From the NCBI RefSeq assembly GCF_017808105.1, contig NZ_JADBHF010000011.1, forward strand, positions 1-64,000: a stretch of 64,000 nucleotides of DNA, given 5' to 3'. Both the position numbers and the translations under genes were made by a program. The notes beneath the pieces are model-generated. The model made no database searches. It worked only from the letters and a program-made list of their open reading frames with translations, and was not told the origin of the DNA. Below are positions 43,887 to 52,062 of this stretch, one piece after another. How positions within the stretch are numbered: position 1 is the first letter of the stretch; every line of letters starts with the position of its first letter. Origin of the DNA: Brevibacterium renqingii. Lineage in GTDB: Bacteria; Actinomycetota; Actinomycetes; Actinomycetales; Brevibacteriaceae.

Positions 43887-43892
43887 TAGACT
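43887..43892 (+). promoter_or_regulatory. -10 hexamer of a leaderless promoter (MFS gene)
   Basis: TAGACT lies exactly six bases before the GTG start at 43899 and no ribosome site is present. The spacing is the same as at the rhodanese, LysR, GntR and PepO-like genes. Confidence 0.5.
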
Positions 43893-43898
43893 TTTCTG

Positions 43899-45137
43899 GT
43901 GTTCAACAACTATCGGGAAATTCTGTCGCTTCCCGGTGCTCTCAAGTTCTCCTTGGCCGGTCTCGTCGCCCGGATGCCCATCGCAGTGCTGGGGCTGGGT
44001 ATCGTCCTCTTCATCCAGGGCGTGACCGGGTCATACGGCATGGCCGGCATCGTCTCCGCCGTGTACATGATCGTCCAGGCACTTGCCGGCCCCGGGATCG
44101 CTCGCCTCGTCGACCGCCACGGCCAGTCGCGGGTCATGGCGCCCATCGTCGTCATCCACCTGACAGCGCTGACGCTGCTCATCGTGTCCGTGTACGAGGA
44201 ATGGTGGACGGGCTTGGTCTTCGTCTTCGCCGGCATCGGCGGTGCCACAGTCGGGTCCGTCGGTTCGCTCGTGCGCTCGCGCTGGTCGCATATCGTCGAC
44301 TCGCCGAAGAAGCTGCAGACCGCGTTCTCCTGGGAGTCCGTGGCCGATGAGCTGATGTTCGTCTCCGGACCCGTGCTCGCGACGGCGATGGCAACCGCAG
44401 TCTGGCCGCCGGCCGGAATCATCCTCTCGATGGTCACCGTCGGAGTCGGCTCGCTGCTGCTCTACATCCAGAAGTCGACAGAACCCCCACCGGTCGAGCG
44501 CACCACAGAAGCCAAGGGGCACGTGTTCTCGAACCCGGGCATCTTCGCGATCATCATCGTCAACATCTTCCTGGGCGTGAACTTCGGTGCCATCGATGTC
44601 ATCGCCGTGGCCTTCGCCGACGAGCTCGGGGTGAAATCCTCGGCCGGAGTGCTGCTGTCATGTCTGGCGCTGGGATCGCTGATCTCCGGCGCGCTGTACG
44701 GAGCCAGGAACTGGAATTCGGCAGTGCATCACCGCTTCGGCATCGCCGTATCGTGCCTGGCGGTGGGGGCGTGCATGATGCTGCTGGCACAGAACATGGT
44801 CAGCTACGGAATCATCCTCATCGTCGTCGGCTCGGCGATCGCCCCGAGCCTCATCGGAGCGAATTCGGTCATCGAGCAGCTCGCTCCGCCTCGGCGACTC
44901 ACGGAGGCGTTTGCGTGGCTCGGCACCTCGCTGGGCTTCGGCGTCGCCTTCGGGTCGGCGATCGCCGGCAACATCATCGATGCGCACAATGCGAAGACCG
45001 CGATGCTGCTGCCCGCCGGCTGCGCGGTGCTCGGGGCGATCATCGCGCTGTCGCTGCTCAAACTGCTCAACCCCTCGCGGTCGAGCCACGAGGTCCGGTT
45101 GGCCAAGGACGCCCGCCGGGTGCGCGTCGACAAGTAA
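43899..45137 (+). CDS. MFS transporter
   Basis: A 412-residue, 12-TM major facilitator protein. Features: MPIAVLGLGIVLFIQGVTGS in TM1, GPGIARLVDRHGQSRVMAP (loop 2-3 motif with D-R-x-G-x-x-R), SRWSHIVDSPKKLQTAFSWE and ELMFVSGPVLATAMATAV in the middle, and a cytoplasmic C-terminal tail rich in Arg/Lys. It resembles uncharacterised actinobacterial MFS proteins distantly related to sugar-efflux carriers. GTG start at 43899 matches the leaderless promoter. Substrate unknown. A hairpin follows the stop. Confidence 0.85.
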   Translation: MFNNYREILSLPGALKFSLAGLVARMPIAVLGLGIVLFIQGVTGSYGMAGIVSAVYMIVQALAGPGIARLVDRHGQSRVMAPIVVIHLTALTLLIVSVYEEWWTGLVFVFAGIGGATVGSVGSLVRSRWSHIVDSPKKLQTAFSWESVADELMFVSGPVLATAMATAVWPPAGIILSMVTVGVGSLLLYIQKSTEPPPVERTTEAKGHVFSNPGIFAIIIVNIFLGVNFGAIDVIAVAFADELGVKSSAGVLLSCLALGSLISGALYGARNWNSAVHHRFGIAVSCLAVGACMMLLAQNMVSYGIILIVVGSAIAPSLIGANSVIEQLAPPRRLTEAFAWLGTSLGFGVAFGSAIAGNIIDAHNAKTAMLLPAGCAVLGAIIALSLLKLLNPSRSSHEVRLAKDARRVRVDK

Positions 45138-45163
45138 CGGCGCCCCATACGTCCCGCTGATGC

Positions 45164-45193
45164 CACAACGCCCCGTTGCGACGGGGCGTTGTG
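45164..45193 (+). terminator. Hairpin terminator of MFS gene
   Basis: CACAACGCCCCGT (45164-45176) pairs exactly with ACGGGGCGTTGTG (45181-45193) around TGCG, 27 bases after the stop codon; TGTCTG follows. Confidence 0.8.
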
Positions 45194-45258
45194 TGTCTGC
45201 GGTGTCGGACGCCTGTGCATCAAAGGCACCTGCCCCCGCGGGTACTGTCAGTGAGTTC

Positions 45259-45426
45259 CTAGCCCGCCTTCTCAAAGACCTCCTCGGGCGTAGAGTCGGT
45301 CATCCGAACAGCAGCTCTCGAGTTCGGCTCGGATCCCTCGAGCGCTGGGGTGCGGCGAACAGGCGCCTCCACCATCTCGATCTGCTGTCTCTCGATCTGC
45401 TGTTCGGAAACGCTGGCGAAGTCCAC
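45259..45426 (-). CDS. Possible small protein (55 aa)
   Basis: GTG 45426 opens a 55-codon frame ending TAG 45259. The product is polar and helical-looking (SVSEQQIERQQIEMVEAPVR, ending TDSTPEEVFEKAG) and third codon positions are mostly G or C. There is only a G-rich stretch as ribosome site. No family is recognised. It would be divergent from the following three-gene operon and might share its promoter region. The alternative is non-coding DNA, as the gap 45194-45459 otherwise holds only the promoter of that operon. Confidence 0.28.
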   Translation of the reverse strand: MDFASVSEQQIERQQIEMVEAPVRRTPALEGSEPNSRAAVRMTDSTPEEVFEKAG

Positions 45427-45459
45427 TGACGAAGCACCCCCGCACAAGGAGGAAGCGCT

Positions 45460-46302
45460 ATGAGCAATGAGAGTTTTCGCAACGACCCCCTGCCCGACCC
45501 ACCGGAGGCGACACCGACCGAACCCCTGCCGGCCACGGGAATAGCCGGGACTGAAGACGCCGATGTCGCCCCGGAGCAGGGCAGACATTCGGTCCAGGAC
45601 GGTTCTCGCGCGGAAGCGGCCAAGGACGAGGCACGCCAGGTCGGCCGGGAAGGACAGGTTGCCGGAAAGCACGTCGCCGACACTGCGAAGGACGAAGCTC
45701 AGAACGTCGCCGCGGAGGCAAAGGGCCAAGCCCAGAACCTCGCTCGCACTCTGCAGAGCGAACTCAACGACCAGGCTGCGCATCAGCAGCAGAGAGCGGC
45801 CGAGGGCTTGCGCTCCTTCAGCGACGAGCTGCATTCGATGGCGGACAACTCGGAGCAGCCCGGCATGGCCACCCAATGGGTCAAGGAGGCCGCAGGCCGG
45901 CTCGGAAGCGCTGCCGGATGGCTCGATGAGCGTGATCCCGCCTCGGTGCTGAACGAGACCAAACGATTCGCTCGCAATCGTCCTGTCGCTTTCCTCGCGA
46001 TTGCGGCGGGAGCCGGGCTGCTTGCCGGGCGTCTCGCACGCGGTCTCAAGGACGCCGGCGACGGTGGAGGTTCCGGGCCCGAATCGCAGACAGCGCCTCC
46101 GGGGACCCGCCCGGAGGGAGAAGCCGCAAGAGGCGCACTCAGAGGCGGAATCGGCAATGTGGAGCCGCCGGAGGAGACTCTCGCGCAGCCGGTGGACGGA
46201 TATCCCTCGGAGGCGCCCGGCTATCCCGCGACCGCCCCCGGAGGTCGGCCGAGTTCGCTGGAGCCGACCTTCCCCGACGACGGCGCCCGAGGGCTGAGCT
46301 GA
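45460..46302 (+). CDS. Membrane-anchored helical protein, first gene of envelope-stress-like operon
   Basis: A 280-residue protein of no named family. An acidic, Pro-rich N-terminus leads to an Ala/Glu/Lys/Gln-rich helical stretch (about 50-130; KDEAQNVAAEAKGQAQNLAR), reminiscent of LEA-like or CsbD-like stress proteins, then a hydrophobic segment (VAFLAIAAGAGLLAGRLARG, about 168-187) and a Pro/Gly-rich tail. AGGAGGAAGCG precedes ATG 45460. The next gene starts 13 bases after its stop, so the trio 45460-47576 is one operon. The third protein has a similar helix-plus-hydrophobic layout. Confidence 0.75.
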   Translation: MSNESFRNDPLPDPPEATPTEPLPATGIAGTEDADVAPEQGRHSVQDGSRAEAAKDEARQVGREGQVAGKHVADTAKDEAQNVAAEAKGQAQNLARTLQSELNDQAAHQQQRAAEGLRSFSDELHSMADNSEQPGMATQWVKEAAGRLGSAAGWLDERDPASVLNETKRFARNRPVAFLAIAAGAGLLAGRLARGLKDAGDGGGSGPESQTAPPGTRPEGEAARGALRGGIGNVEPPEETLAQPVDGYPSEAPGYPATAPGGRPSSLEPTFPDDGARGLS

Positions 46303-46315
46303 GGAGGGACGGCAC

Positions 46316-46783
46316 ATGACGGAACCACACAACCCGAACGTCGGGAGCGCAGCACCCGACGGTCCTCCCGGAGGCACTGGGGAGCCTCGAGCCTCCGAGG
46401 ACGCCGCCGATCTGCGCGCCCGCCGCGAGTCATTGGGCGACATGCTCAAGGAAGTCAGTGAGGACCTGTCGACGCTCATCCGTCAGGAGGTCGAGCTGGC
46501 CAAAGCAGAGATGCGCGAGTCGGCGACCAAGGCAGGAAAGGGAGCCGGCATGTTCACCGGTGCCGCTCTCAGCGGCTACATGGTGCTGCTGTTCCTCTCG
46601 CTGGCGGTCTGGGTCGGCATCTCCTACCTCACCGGCCTGGTCTGGTCGGCGATCATCGTCGCCGTCATCTGGGCGATCGTTGCCGCGATCCTCGCGCTGA
46701 CAGGCAAGAAGGAACTGAAAACCATCGAGGGTGTACCTCGAACAGCTGAGACCGTCAAAGAGATCCCGAAAGCATTCGAGTGA
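46316..46783 (+). CDS. Phage holin family / DUF1469 membrane protein
   Basis: A 155-residue protein matching the putative actinobacterial holin-X (DUF1469) family: an amphipathic helix (LGDMLKEVSEDLSTLIRQEV, ELAKAEMRESATKAGKGAGM) followed by two membrane spans (about 82-104 and 108-128) and a basic end. Despite the family name, chromosomal members are not shown to be phage holins; they usually lie beside DUF3618 genes, as here. GAGGAGG precedes ATG 46316. Co-transcribed with its neighbours (13 and 16 bases). Confidence 0.85.
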   Translation: MTEPHNPNVGSAAPDGPPGGTGEPRASEDAADLRARRESLGDMLKEVSEDLSTLIRQEVELAKAEMRESATKAGKGAGMFTGAALSGYMVLLFLSLAVWVGISYLTGLVWSAIIVAVIWAIVAAILALTGKKELKTIEGVPRTAETVKEIPKAFE

Positions 46784-46799
46784 GAAGAGGCGATGAATC

Positions 46800-47576
46800 A
46801 TGAGTCAACCACCAGAGCAGATACGTCGAGACATCGAAGCGACCCGAGCCGAGCTGGGCGCTGACGTCGACGCCGTCGAGCACAAGGTCAGCCCGTCCTC
46901 GATCGCCCAGCGCGGCATGGACGACGCCCGCGGCAAGGCCCAACAGCTGAAGAACCGGATCATGGGCGAGGCCGACCACACCGGCGACAGCGGGGCGACG
47001 ACACAGGACGTCATGCAGGACAAGGCACAGGACGCAGCCGACGCCGTCCGGGACACACCGCGCATGGTCAAAGAGCAGACACAGGGCAGCCCTGTCGCCG
47101 CAGGTCTCATCGCCTTCGGTGCCGGCCTGCTCGCCGCAGCCCTCCTGCCTGCCAGCCAGAAGGAGAAGGACGCGGCCCAGCGGATCAAGGACGAGAGCGA
47201 ACCTCTGGTCTCCGACATCAAGGATGCAGCCAAGGAAGTTGCCGAGGACATGAAGCAGCCATCCAAGGAAGCTGCCGCCGAGGTCAAGGACACGGCCCAG
47301 GGCGCGGCCGAGAACGTCAAGGACGAGGGCCAGGACGCCGCCCAGGATGTGAAGGACCAGGCAGAAGAGGCCCGCAGCACCATCAGCGATTCCGGAGGTT
47401 CTGCGCCTGCCAGCGGAACGGGCGCAGGTACCTCGGGTGCCGGCGGATCGGGTGCCAGTGCCTCGGGTGCCGGCGGAACGAGCGCCGGAGTTTCAGGTCC
47501 CGACGGGACGCCGGGCCGCCTCGGCGAACCTCCGCGGATCGCCCCGCAGACCGACCAGCCGGGCGCGCGGCACTAG
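46800..47576 (+). CDS. DUF3618-containing membrane protein
   Basis: A 258-residue protein. The N-terminal SQPPEQIRRDIEATRAELGA and DVDAVEHKVSPSSIAQRG are the DUF3618 signature. A hydrophobic segment (AAGLIAFGAGLLAAALLPAS) near residue 105 is followed by a long charged helix with Lys-Asp/Glu-Ala repeats (KDAAKEVAEDMKQPSKEAAA), LEA-like, and a Gly/Ser/Ala tail with repeated GTGA/GASG units. The tail and the first gene's N-terminal region are compositionally alike. Likely peripheral to the membrane and linked to envelope stress (family context). A strong hairpin follows. Confidence 0.85.
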   Translation: MSQPPEQIRRDIEATRAELGADVDAVEHKVSPSSIAQRGMDDARGKAQQLKNRIMGEADHTGDSGATTQDVMQDKAQDAADAVRDTPRMVKEQTQGSPVAAGLIAFGAGLLAAALLPASQKEKDAAQRIKDESEPLVSDIKDAAKEVAEDMKQPSKEAAAEVKDTAQGAAENVKDEGQDAAQDVKDQAEEARSTISDSGGSAPASGTGAGTSGAGGSGASASGAGGTSAGVSGPDGTPGRLGEPPRIAPQTDQPGARH

Positions 47577-47609
47577 CGCCGACCTCGGCCAGGATTTCAC
47601 TCGAGCGTC

Positions 47610-47640
47610 CAGCGGCTCCGGGATTCTCCCGGAGCCGCTG
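47610..47640 (+). terminator. Hairpin terminator of the DUF3618 operon
   Basis: CAGCGGCTCCGGG (47610-47622) pairs exactly with CCCGGAGCCGCTG (47628-47640) around ATTCT, 33 bases after the stop of the third gene. Confidence 0.8.
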
Positions 47641-47691
47641 TCGTGCGCCCAACTGCCTGCCACCCGATCGAAGCCGCGCACCCACCCCGGA

Positions 47692-47759
47692 AATGTCAAC
47701 GATCATTGACATTGAGGCGTTAAGAATGCTTTACTTTTTGTGTAAAAGAAACTTGACAT
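47692..47759 (+). promoter_or_regulatory. Promoter and probable autoregulatory operator of the Xre gene
   Basis: AATGTCAA (47692-47699) and TTGACATT (47706-47713) are perfect inverted repeats. The right arm supplies a consensus -35, TTGACA (47706-47711); TTTACT 18 bases further (47730-47735) is a fair -10. The half-site TTGACAT recurs at 47753-47759, just before the ribosome site. The region is much AT-richer than its surroundings. Together this looks like a repressor-controlled promoter for the two-gene unit that follows. Confidence 0.6.
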
Positions 47760-47770
47760 CAAGGAACCGT

Positions 47771-47983
47771 ATGGAAGTGCAGACCTCGGATCTCAAGCAG
47801 GTTCGCAAAGCGTCGGGGCTCACTCAGGCGCAGCTGGCACAGGTGACCGGAGTATCGCGACAGACGATCATCGCCACTGAGAAGGGCGACTACGCCCCCA
47901 GCGTCTATCTGGCTCTGCGTATCGCACGCGCCTTGAACACCACAGTGGAAGAGATCTTCTCGCTTCAGGAGGAATACCAATGA
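47771..47983 (+). CDS. Xre-family small helix-turn-helix regulator
   Basis: A 70-residue protein consisting of one HTH_3 domain: LKQVRKASGLTQAQLAQVTG, VSRQTIIATEKGDYAPSVYL, ALRIARALNTTVEEIFSLQE. This is the short YgzD/YozG-like class often paired with a small membrane protein. ATG 47771 has AAGGA upstream and an AT-rich promoter with palindromes; the open frame from 47693 runs through the promoter and is not used. Its TGA overlaps the next ATG. Confidence 0.92.
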   Translation: MEVQTSDLKQVRKASGLTQAQLAQVTGVSRQTIIATEKGDYAPSVYLALRIARALNTTVEEIFSLQEEYQ

Positions 47984-48549
47984 GCAACGTGAGCGGAAAG
48001 AAGCCCCGCACCAATTCACTGGCCGACAGGATCGTCGGTTTCGACGACCCGTCCATGGGGGACGAACGCGAACGTGACGTCATCCTGCGCGCCTACACGT
48101 TCGGCTCCGTCATCTCAACCTATGCGTTCTTCGCCCTCGGCCTCGTCTTCGCAGCCATCGGCGCCGGGATGTGGTCCGTGCTGATCATCCTGGCCTCGGG
48201 TCTGACCGGTGTGGCGGTCTCGGCCTATTGCAAACGTGAGAACGTGGACTTCTCGATGGCGATTGCCCGCGTCTCCCCGAGAAGACTGCTCATCTCCAAT
48301 GTCGTCGGGGCCGGGTTCGCCATTGCGTGGGTCGCGGCCCTCGTCTTCCATATGACCGTCGGCCGTCCTCTCATCGACGTCAGCCTCGGAAGCGACTTGA
48401 GCGGAGTGACCAGCTCGTCGTCGATCGCCATCGGAGCAGCGGTCGGATTCGTCGGTGCCATCGTGGCGATGTCGATCTCGCGGTCGCGCAAGATCAAGCA
48501 GGCCCGCGCCGAGGCGGCCGCAGCCGCTGACATCGAGGACGAAGACTGA
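47980..48549 (+). CDS. Four-TM membrane protein paired with Xre regulator
   Basis: A 189-residue protein with four hydrophobic segments (about 40-61, 63-82, 103-124 and 147-166), a polar N-terminus and a basic then acidic C-terminal tail (SRSRKIKQARAEA, ADIEDED). ATGA overlap with the regulator gene shows coupled translation. Such Xre/DUF2178- or DUF3796-like pairs are common in Gram-positives, where the membrane protein is thought to be regulated by, or signal to, the HTH partner. The exact family is not certain and the role is unknown. Confidence 0.78.
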   Translation: MSNVSGKKPRTNSLADRIVGFDDPSMGDERERDVILRAYTFGSVISTYAFFALGLVFAAIGAGMWSVLIILASGLTGVAVSAYCKRENVDFSMAIARVSPRRLLISNVVGAGFAIAWVAALVFHMTVGRPLIDVSLGSDLSGVTSSSSIAIGAAVGFVGAIVAMSISRSRKIKQARAEAAAAADIEDED

Positions 48550-48770
48550 ACAGGCGACGCCCGGCAGTGCCGGCGCCGGGCCAGCCGCCTCAGCGCCGCC
48601 GAGCATCCCTCACCGTCAGCGTCATGACATCCCGTTGCACCAGGGGGTTATGGCACTAACGAAGCAGGATGCGCGAGGGAGAGGGTGTTGTGTCAGTGAG
48701 GGTAGGCGCTGACGCCAACGGTGCGCTCAGCCGGCGACCAGGCACGGGGCCGGCTCAGGAGCAGCCACCG

Positions 48771-48814
48771 CTCACCGAACACTGCTCTCACGCTCACCGA
48801 ACACTGCTCTCACG
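48771..48814. repeat. 22-bp tandem duplication across the dld stop codon
   Basis: CTCACCGAACACTGCTCTCA plus CG occurs at 48771-48792 and exactly again at 48793-48814. The second unit contains the TGA (48812-48810, minus strand) of the D-lactate dehydrogenase gene. The preceding gap 48550-48770 holds no supported gene. Confidence 0.9.
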
Positions 48815-50531
48815 CCCAGTTCTTGCGTGGGGAGGTCTCGCCGACGCCGGGGTTGAAGACGTTGCAGGGGTCGAGCTCCTTGAAGTGGGCCTCCATCTCC
48901 GGCGGCACGTGGTAGAGGCGACCATAGTTGTGCTCGGCGGGCACGGCAGCGCCGCGGGCCTCGAGCAGCTCCATCATCTGCTGCTTCAGCGCCACCGGGT
49001 CGACCCCCTTCTTCGCCACATGGTCCTGGTGGAGGACGTGACAGAAGAAGTGGCCGTAGTAGGAGCTGATGTGCAGCTGCTCGGCGATCTCGTCGGGCAG
49101 GACCTCGAGCCAGTCGTCCTCATCGCGGCGCAGCGCGACATCGAAGGTGATCATCGCCGAGGAGTCCTCGCGGTTGAGGTTGAAGTACCGGGTCGCGGCA
49201 CTCGCGGCGCCGAACCGGTGGAGCATCGCGGACTGAGCCTCATCGGCGTCGCAGACGAAGTAGTCTCCGTCGTGCTCAGGACCGCGACCCGCCTCGGCGA
49301 AGAATTCGTCGAGGAAGGCACCCATCCGCTCCTTCTCCTCGCCGCTGACGACGAGCAGCAGATGATGCTCGAAGCGATCGCGGAACTCGAGCATGCGCTT
49401 CGGCAGCTGCTGCGGCAGGAGGCCGAAGGCCCGCTGGGCGATGGTGTCGGCGACGGTCTCGCCGAAGAACGGCATCTTCGCGAACACCCCGTTGGCCCAG
49501 TTCTTCAGCGCGAAGAGCTTGATCTGCTCACGGCTGCCGGCGTGCTTGATGGACACGAACGTGTCCTTGCCGTACTTCTCCGCGAGATCGAATGAGGGCC
49601 GCCCCATGTACTCCCCGGAGATCGGCAGAGGCATGTCCGAGGTCAGGATCGCCCGACGCAGTCCCTCGAGTTCGGCGGGGCTGTTCGTGCCGACGTAGAA
49701 CGTCGTCGCGCCCGTCTCCTTCGGGAACGTGCGGGTGCGCACCGCGAAGACCATGAGCTTGCCGGCCGAACCGGAGGCCTCATAGAGGAACTTCGGGTTC
49801 GCGTTGTACCGCGCGGGCGAGTCGACGATCTCGCGCACATGCTCGCCGTATTCGGTCTCCATCGTGTCCTCCGGCGGCGGGGAGACATCCGCCGGGGACC
49901 AGTCGCCGCGCTGCAGCTTGTCGAGGATGTGGGCCGGGTCCTCCCCCAGCTCCACGCCGAGGTGGTTGACCAGTTCGAGTCGCCCCGCCTCGGTGACGCG
50001 GGCGAAGATCGCGTGCTTCGTGAACGCCGGTCCCTTCCGGACCTGGCTGCCGCCGGAGTTGTTGGCGATGCCGCCGACGACCGAGGCACCGATCGAGGAC
50101 GAGCCGATGACCGAGTGCGGTTCGCGTCCGAGCGGGGCGAGCGCCTCGTCGAGCTCGTAGAGGGTGGATCCGGCCAGGCACACGGCCTCGCGGGCGTCGT
50201 TGATGAGATGGATGCCGTTGATGCGCAGGGTCGAGATGATGACGATCTCGCGGTCGTAGTCCTGCGCGCCGGGGCCCGAACCACCGGTCAGGCCGGTGTT
50301 GGCCGACTGCGGGATGACGATGAGGTCGTGATCGACGCAGACCTGCAGGGCCCGCCACATGTCGACGAGGCTGCCCGGTTTGAGAACGGCCAGCACACTG
50401 CCGCCGCCGAACCGGTTGCCCTTGGCATACGGTTCGGTCGCCCGCTTCGAGGTGAGCACGTGCCGCCTGCCCATGATGTCGATGAAGGCGCTGACCGCCG
50501 GTGATGTTTCCTGTCGTGATCTTCCGAGCAT
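48810..50531 (-). CDS. dld: Quinone-dependent D-lactate dehydrogenase
   Basis: A 573-residue FAD-linked membrane-associated dehydrogenase that oxidises D-lactate to pyruvate and passes electrons to quinone. The PCMH-type FAD domain shows LVDMWRALQVCVDHDLIVIP, QSANTGLTGGSGP and SSIGASVVGGIANNSGGSQV; the Dld membrane-binding region follows, with YMGRPSFDLAEKYGKDTFVS, the LPKRMLEFRDRFEHHLLL segment and ISSYYGHFFCHVLHQDHV near the end. Length matches the E. coli-type enzyme. ATG 50531 has GGGAG eight bases upstream; a longer start at 50570 lacks a site. Confidence 0.94.
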   Translation of the reverse strand: MLGRSRQETSPAVSAFIDIMGRRHVLTSKRATEPYAKGNRFGGGSVLAVLKPGSLVDMWRALQVCVDHDLIVIPQSANTGLTGGSGPGAQDYDREIVIISTLRINGIHLINDAREAVCLAGSTLYELDEALAPLGREPHSVIGSSSIGASVVGGIANNSGGSQVRKGPAFTKHAIFARVTEAGRLELVNHLGVELGEDPAHILDKLQRGDWSPADVSPPPEDTMETEYGEHVREIVDSPARYNANPKFLYEASGSAGKLMVFAVRTRTFPKETGATTFYVGTNSPAELEGLRRAILTSDMPLPISGEYMGRPSFDLAEKYGKDTFVSIKHAGSREQIKLFALKNWANGVFAKMPFFGETVADTIAQRAFGLLPQQLPKRMLEFRDRFEHHLLLVVSGEEKERMGAFLDEFFAEAGRGPEHDGDYFVCDADEAQSAMLHRFGAASAATRYFNLNREDSSAMITFDVALRRDEDDWLEVLPDEIAEQLHISSYYGHFFCHVLHQDHVAKKGVDPVALKQQMMELLEARGAAVPAEHNYGRLYHVPPEMEAHFKELDPCNVFNPGVGETSPRKNWA

Positions 50532-50617
50532 GGTGTCGCTCCCTCTCTGGTCGTTGCGAGCTGTTTTCATCGTGGAACGTCGTCGATGCGCGCCGAGGCG
50601 GCCCGGCAGTCCAATCA

Positions 50618-51949
50618 TCAGGTCTCGGTTCCGTCGTCGTCCTGCCCATCCTGCGTCCGCTTCTCCGCACGCATCCTGTGCCATTCGGCGAGTTTCTCGG
50701 CGATGACACCTTCGTAGCCGTGGCTGGTGGGCCGGTACAGCCTCTCCGGCTCCATCTCCTCGGGGAAGTAATTCGCACCCGAGAATCCTCCCGGCGTGTG
50801 CGGATCGTACTCGTAGCCTTCTCCGTAGCCGAGGTCCTTCATCAGCTTCGTCGGGGCGTTGAGGATATTCGCCGGCGGCATGAGAGAGCCGGTCTTCTTC
50901 GCCAGCCGCTTGGCCGCATTGAATGCCGAGTAGACCGCGATGGACTTCGGCGCGGTGGCAAGGTAGACGACGGCTTGGGCGATCGCGAGCTCGCCCTCCG
51001 GGGAACCGAGCCGCTCGTAGACGTCCCATGCCGCCAGGGCCTGGTGGACGGCCTGCGGGTCGGCGATGGCAATGTCCTCGTTGGCGAACCGCACCAGACG
51101 TCGGGCGATGTAGAGCGGGTCTTCGCCGCCGTCGAGCATTCTCGTCAACCAGTACAGTGACGCGTCCGGGTCGGATCCGCGCATGGACTTGTGCAGCGCA
51201 GAGATGAGGTTGTAGTGGCCTTCCTGCCCCTTGTCGTAGATCGGTGCGCGCTGCTGAACCAGCTCAGTCAGGCCGGACGTGTCGAGCGTCTCGCTGACGG
51301 TTTGGAGCTGCTCGATGAGGTTGAGCAGGTACCTGCCGTCGCCGTCGGCCATCGCCACCATCGCGTGCCGGGCCTGCTCGTCGAGCGGAAGTGATTTCCC
51401 CGTGGCGGCTTCTGCACGTTCGATGAGTGTGGTCAGCGTCTGCTCGTCGAGGCGTTTGAGGACGAACACCTGGCAGCGAGAGAGCAGTGCGGAGTTGAGT
51501 TCGAAGCTGGGGTTCTCCGTGGTCGCGCCGACGAGGATCACCGTGCCGTCCTCCACATAGGGAAGGAAGGAATCCTGTTGAGCTCGGTTGAAGCGGTGGA
51601 TCTCATCGACGAACAGCATCGTGCCCTGGCCGATCTCGCGGCGTTTGGCAGCCGCCTGGAAGACCTTGCGGAGCTCGGCGACTCCGGAGAAGGTCGCTGA
51701 CAGCGGTTCGAAGGCCAATCCGGTGCGGTCTGCGAGCAGACGCGCGATGGTGGTCTTCCCGCACCCCGGAGGCCCCCACAGCACCATGGAGACCAGTCGG
51801 CGCTCGTCGACCATGCGGCCGATCGGCCCGTCGTGCCCGAGAAGGTGGTCTTGCCCCAGCACGTCTTCGAGAGTCTTCGGACGCAGACGGTCGGCGAGGG
51901 GCCGCCCGATGTCGTCGGGTTCGAACAATGACGGTGGTTCCTGGCTCAC
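50618..51949 (-). CDS. rarA: Replication-associated recombination protein RarA (MgsA)
   Basis: A 443-residue AAA+ ATPase of the RarA/MgsA/WRNIP1 family acting at stalled forks. Walker A is WGPPGCGKTTIARLL, Walker B is LFVDEIHRFNRAQQD, sensor 1 is LVGATTENPSFELN, and the arginine finger is in LLSRCQVFVL. The C-terminal clamp-loader-like and tetramerisation domains carry KSMRGSDPDASLYWLTRML and YGEGYEYDPHTPGGFSGANY. GTG 51949 follows GGAGGTGACACA. The C-terminal tail is acidic and polar. It stands alone on the minus strand between dld and a transporter gene. Confidence 0.95.
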   Translation of the reverse strand: MSQEPPSLFEPDDIGRPLADRLRPKTLEDVLGQDHLLGHDGPIGRMVDERRLVSMVLWGPPGCGKTTIARLLADRTGLAFEPLSATFSGVAELRKVFQAAAKRREIGQGTMLFVDEIHRFNRAQQDSFLPYVEDGTVILVGATTENPSFELNSALLSRCQVFVLKRLDEQTLTTLIERAEAATGKSLPLDEQARHAMVAMADGDGRYLLNLIEQLQTVSETLDTSGLTELVQQRAPIYDKGQEGHYNLISALHKSMRGSDPDASLYWLTRMLDGGEDPLYIARRLVRFANEDIAIADPQAVHQALAAWDVYERLGSPEGELAIAQAVVYLATAPKSIAVYSAFNAAKRLAKKTGSLMPPANILNAPTKLMKDLGYGEGYEYDPHTPGGFSGANYFPEEMEPERLYRPTSHGYEGVIAEKLAEWHRMRAEKRTQDGQDDDGTET

Positions 51950-52062
51950 TGTGTCACCTCCATCGTCGTGGATCCGCCTGCGGGTGAGGACTCCGTTTTC
52001 ATCCTAGTTCCCGGCGGCAAGGGCCGACAGGCCCCTCCGCAGCGCTCACCACGTGCTGCCAT

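Noticed and set aside
46316..46783. Prophage remnant because of the holin family name
   Set aside because: No other phage gene is near, and chromosomal DUF1469 genes are usual beside DUF3618.
48650..48712. 20-codon frame with Cys-Cys as a cysteine-sensing leader
   Set aside because: The next plus-strand gene is far away and unrelated; dld lies on the opposite strand.
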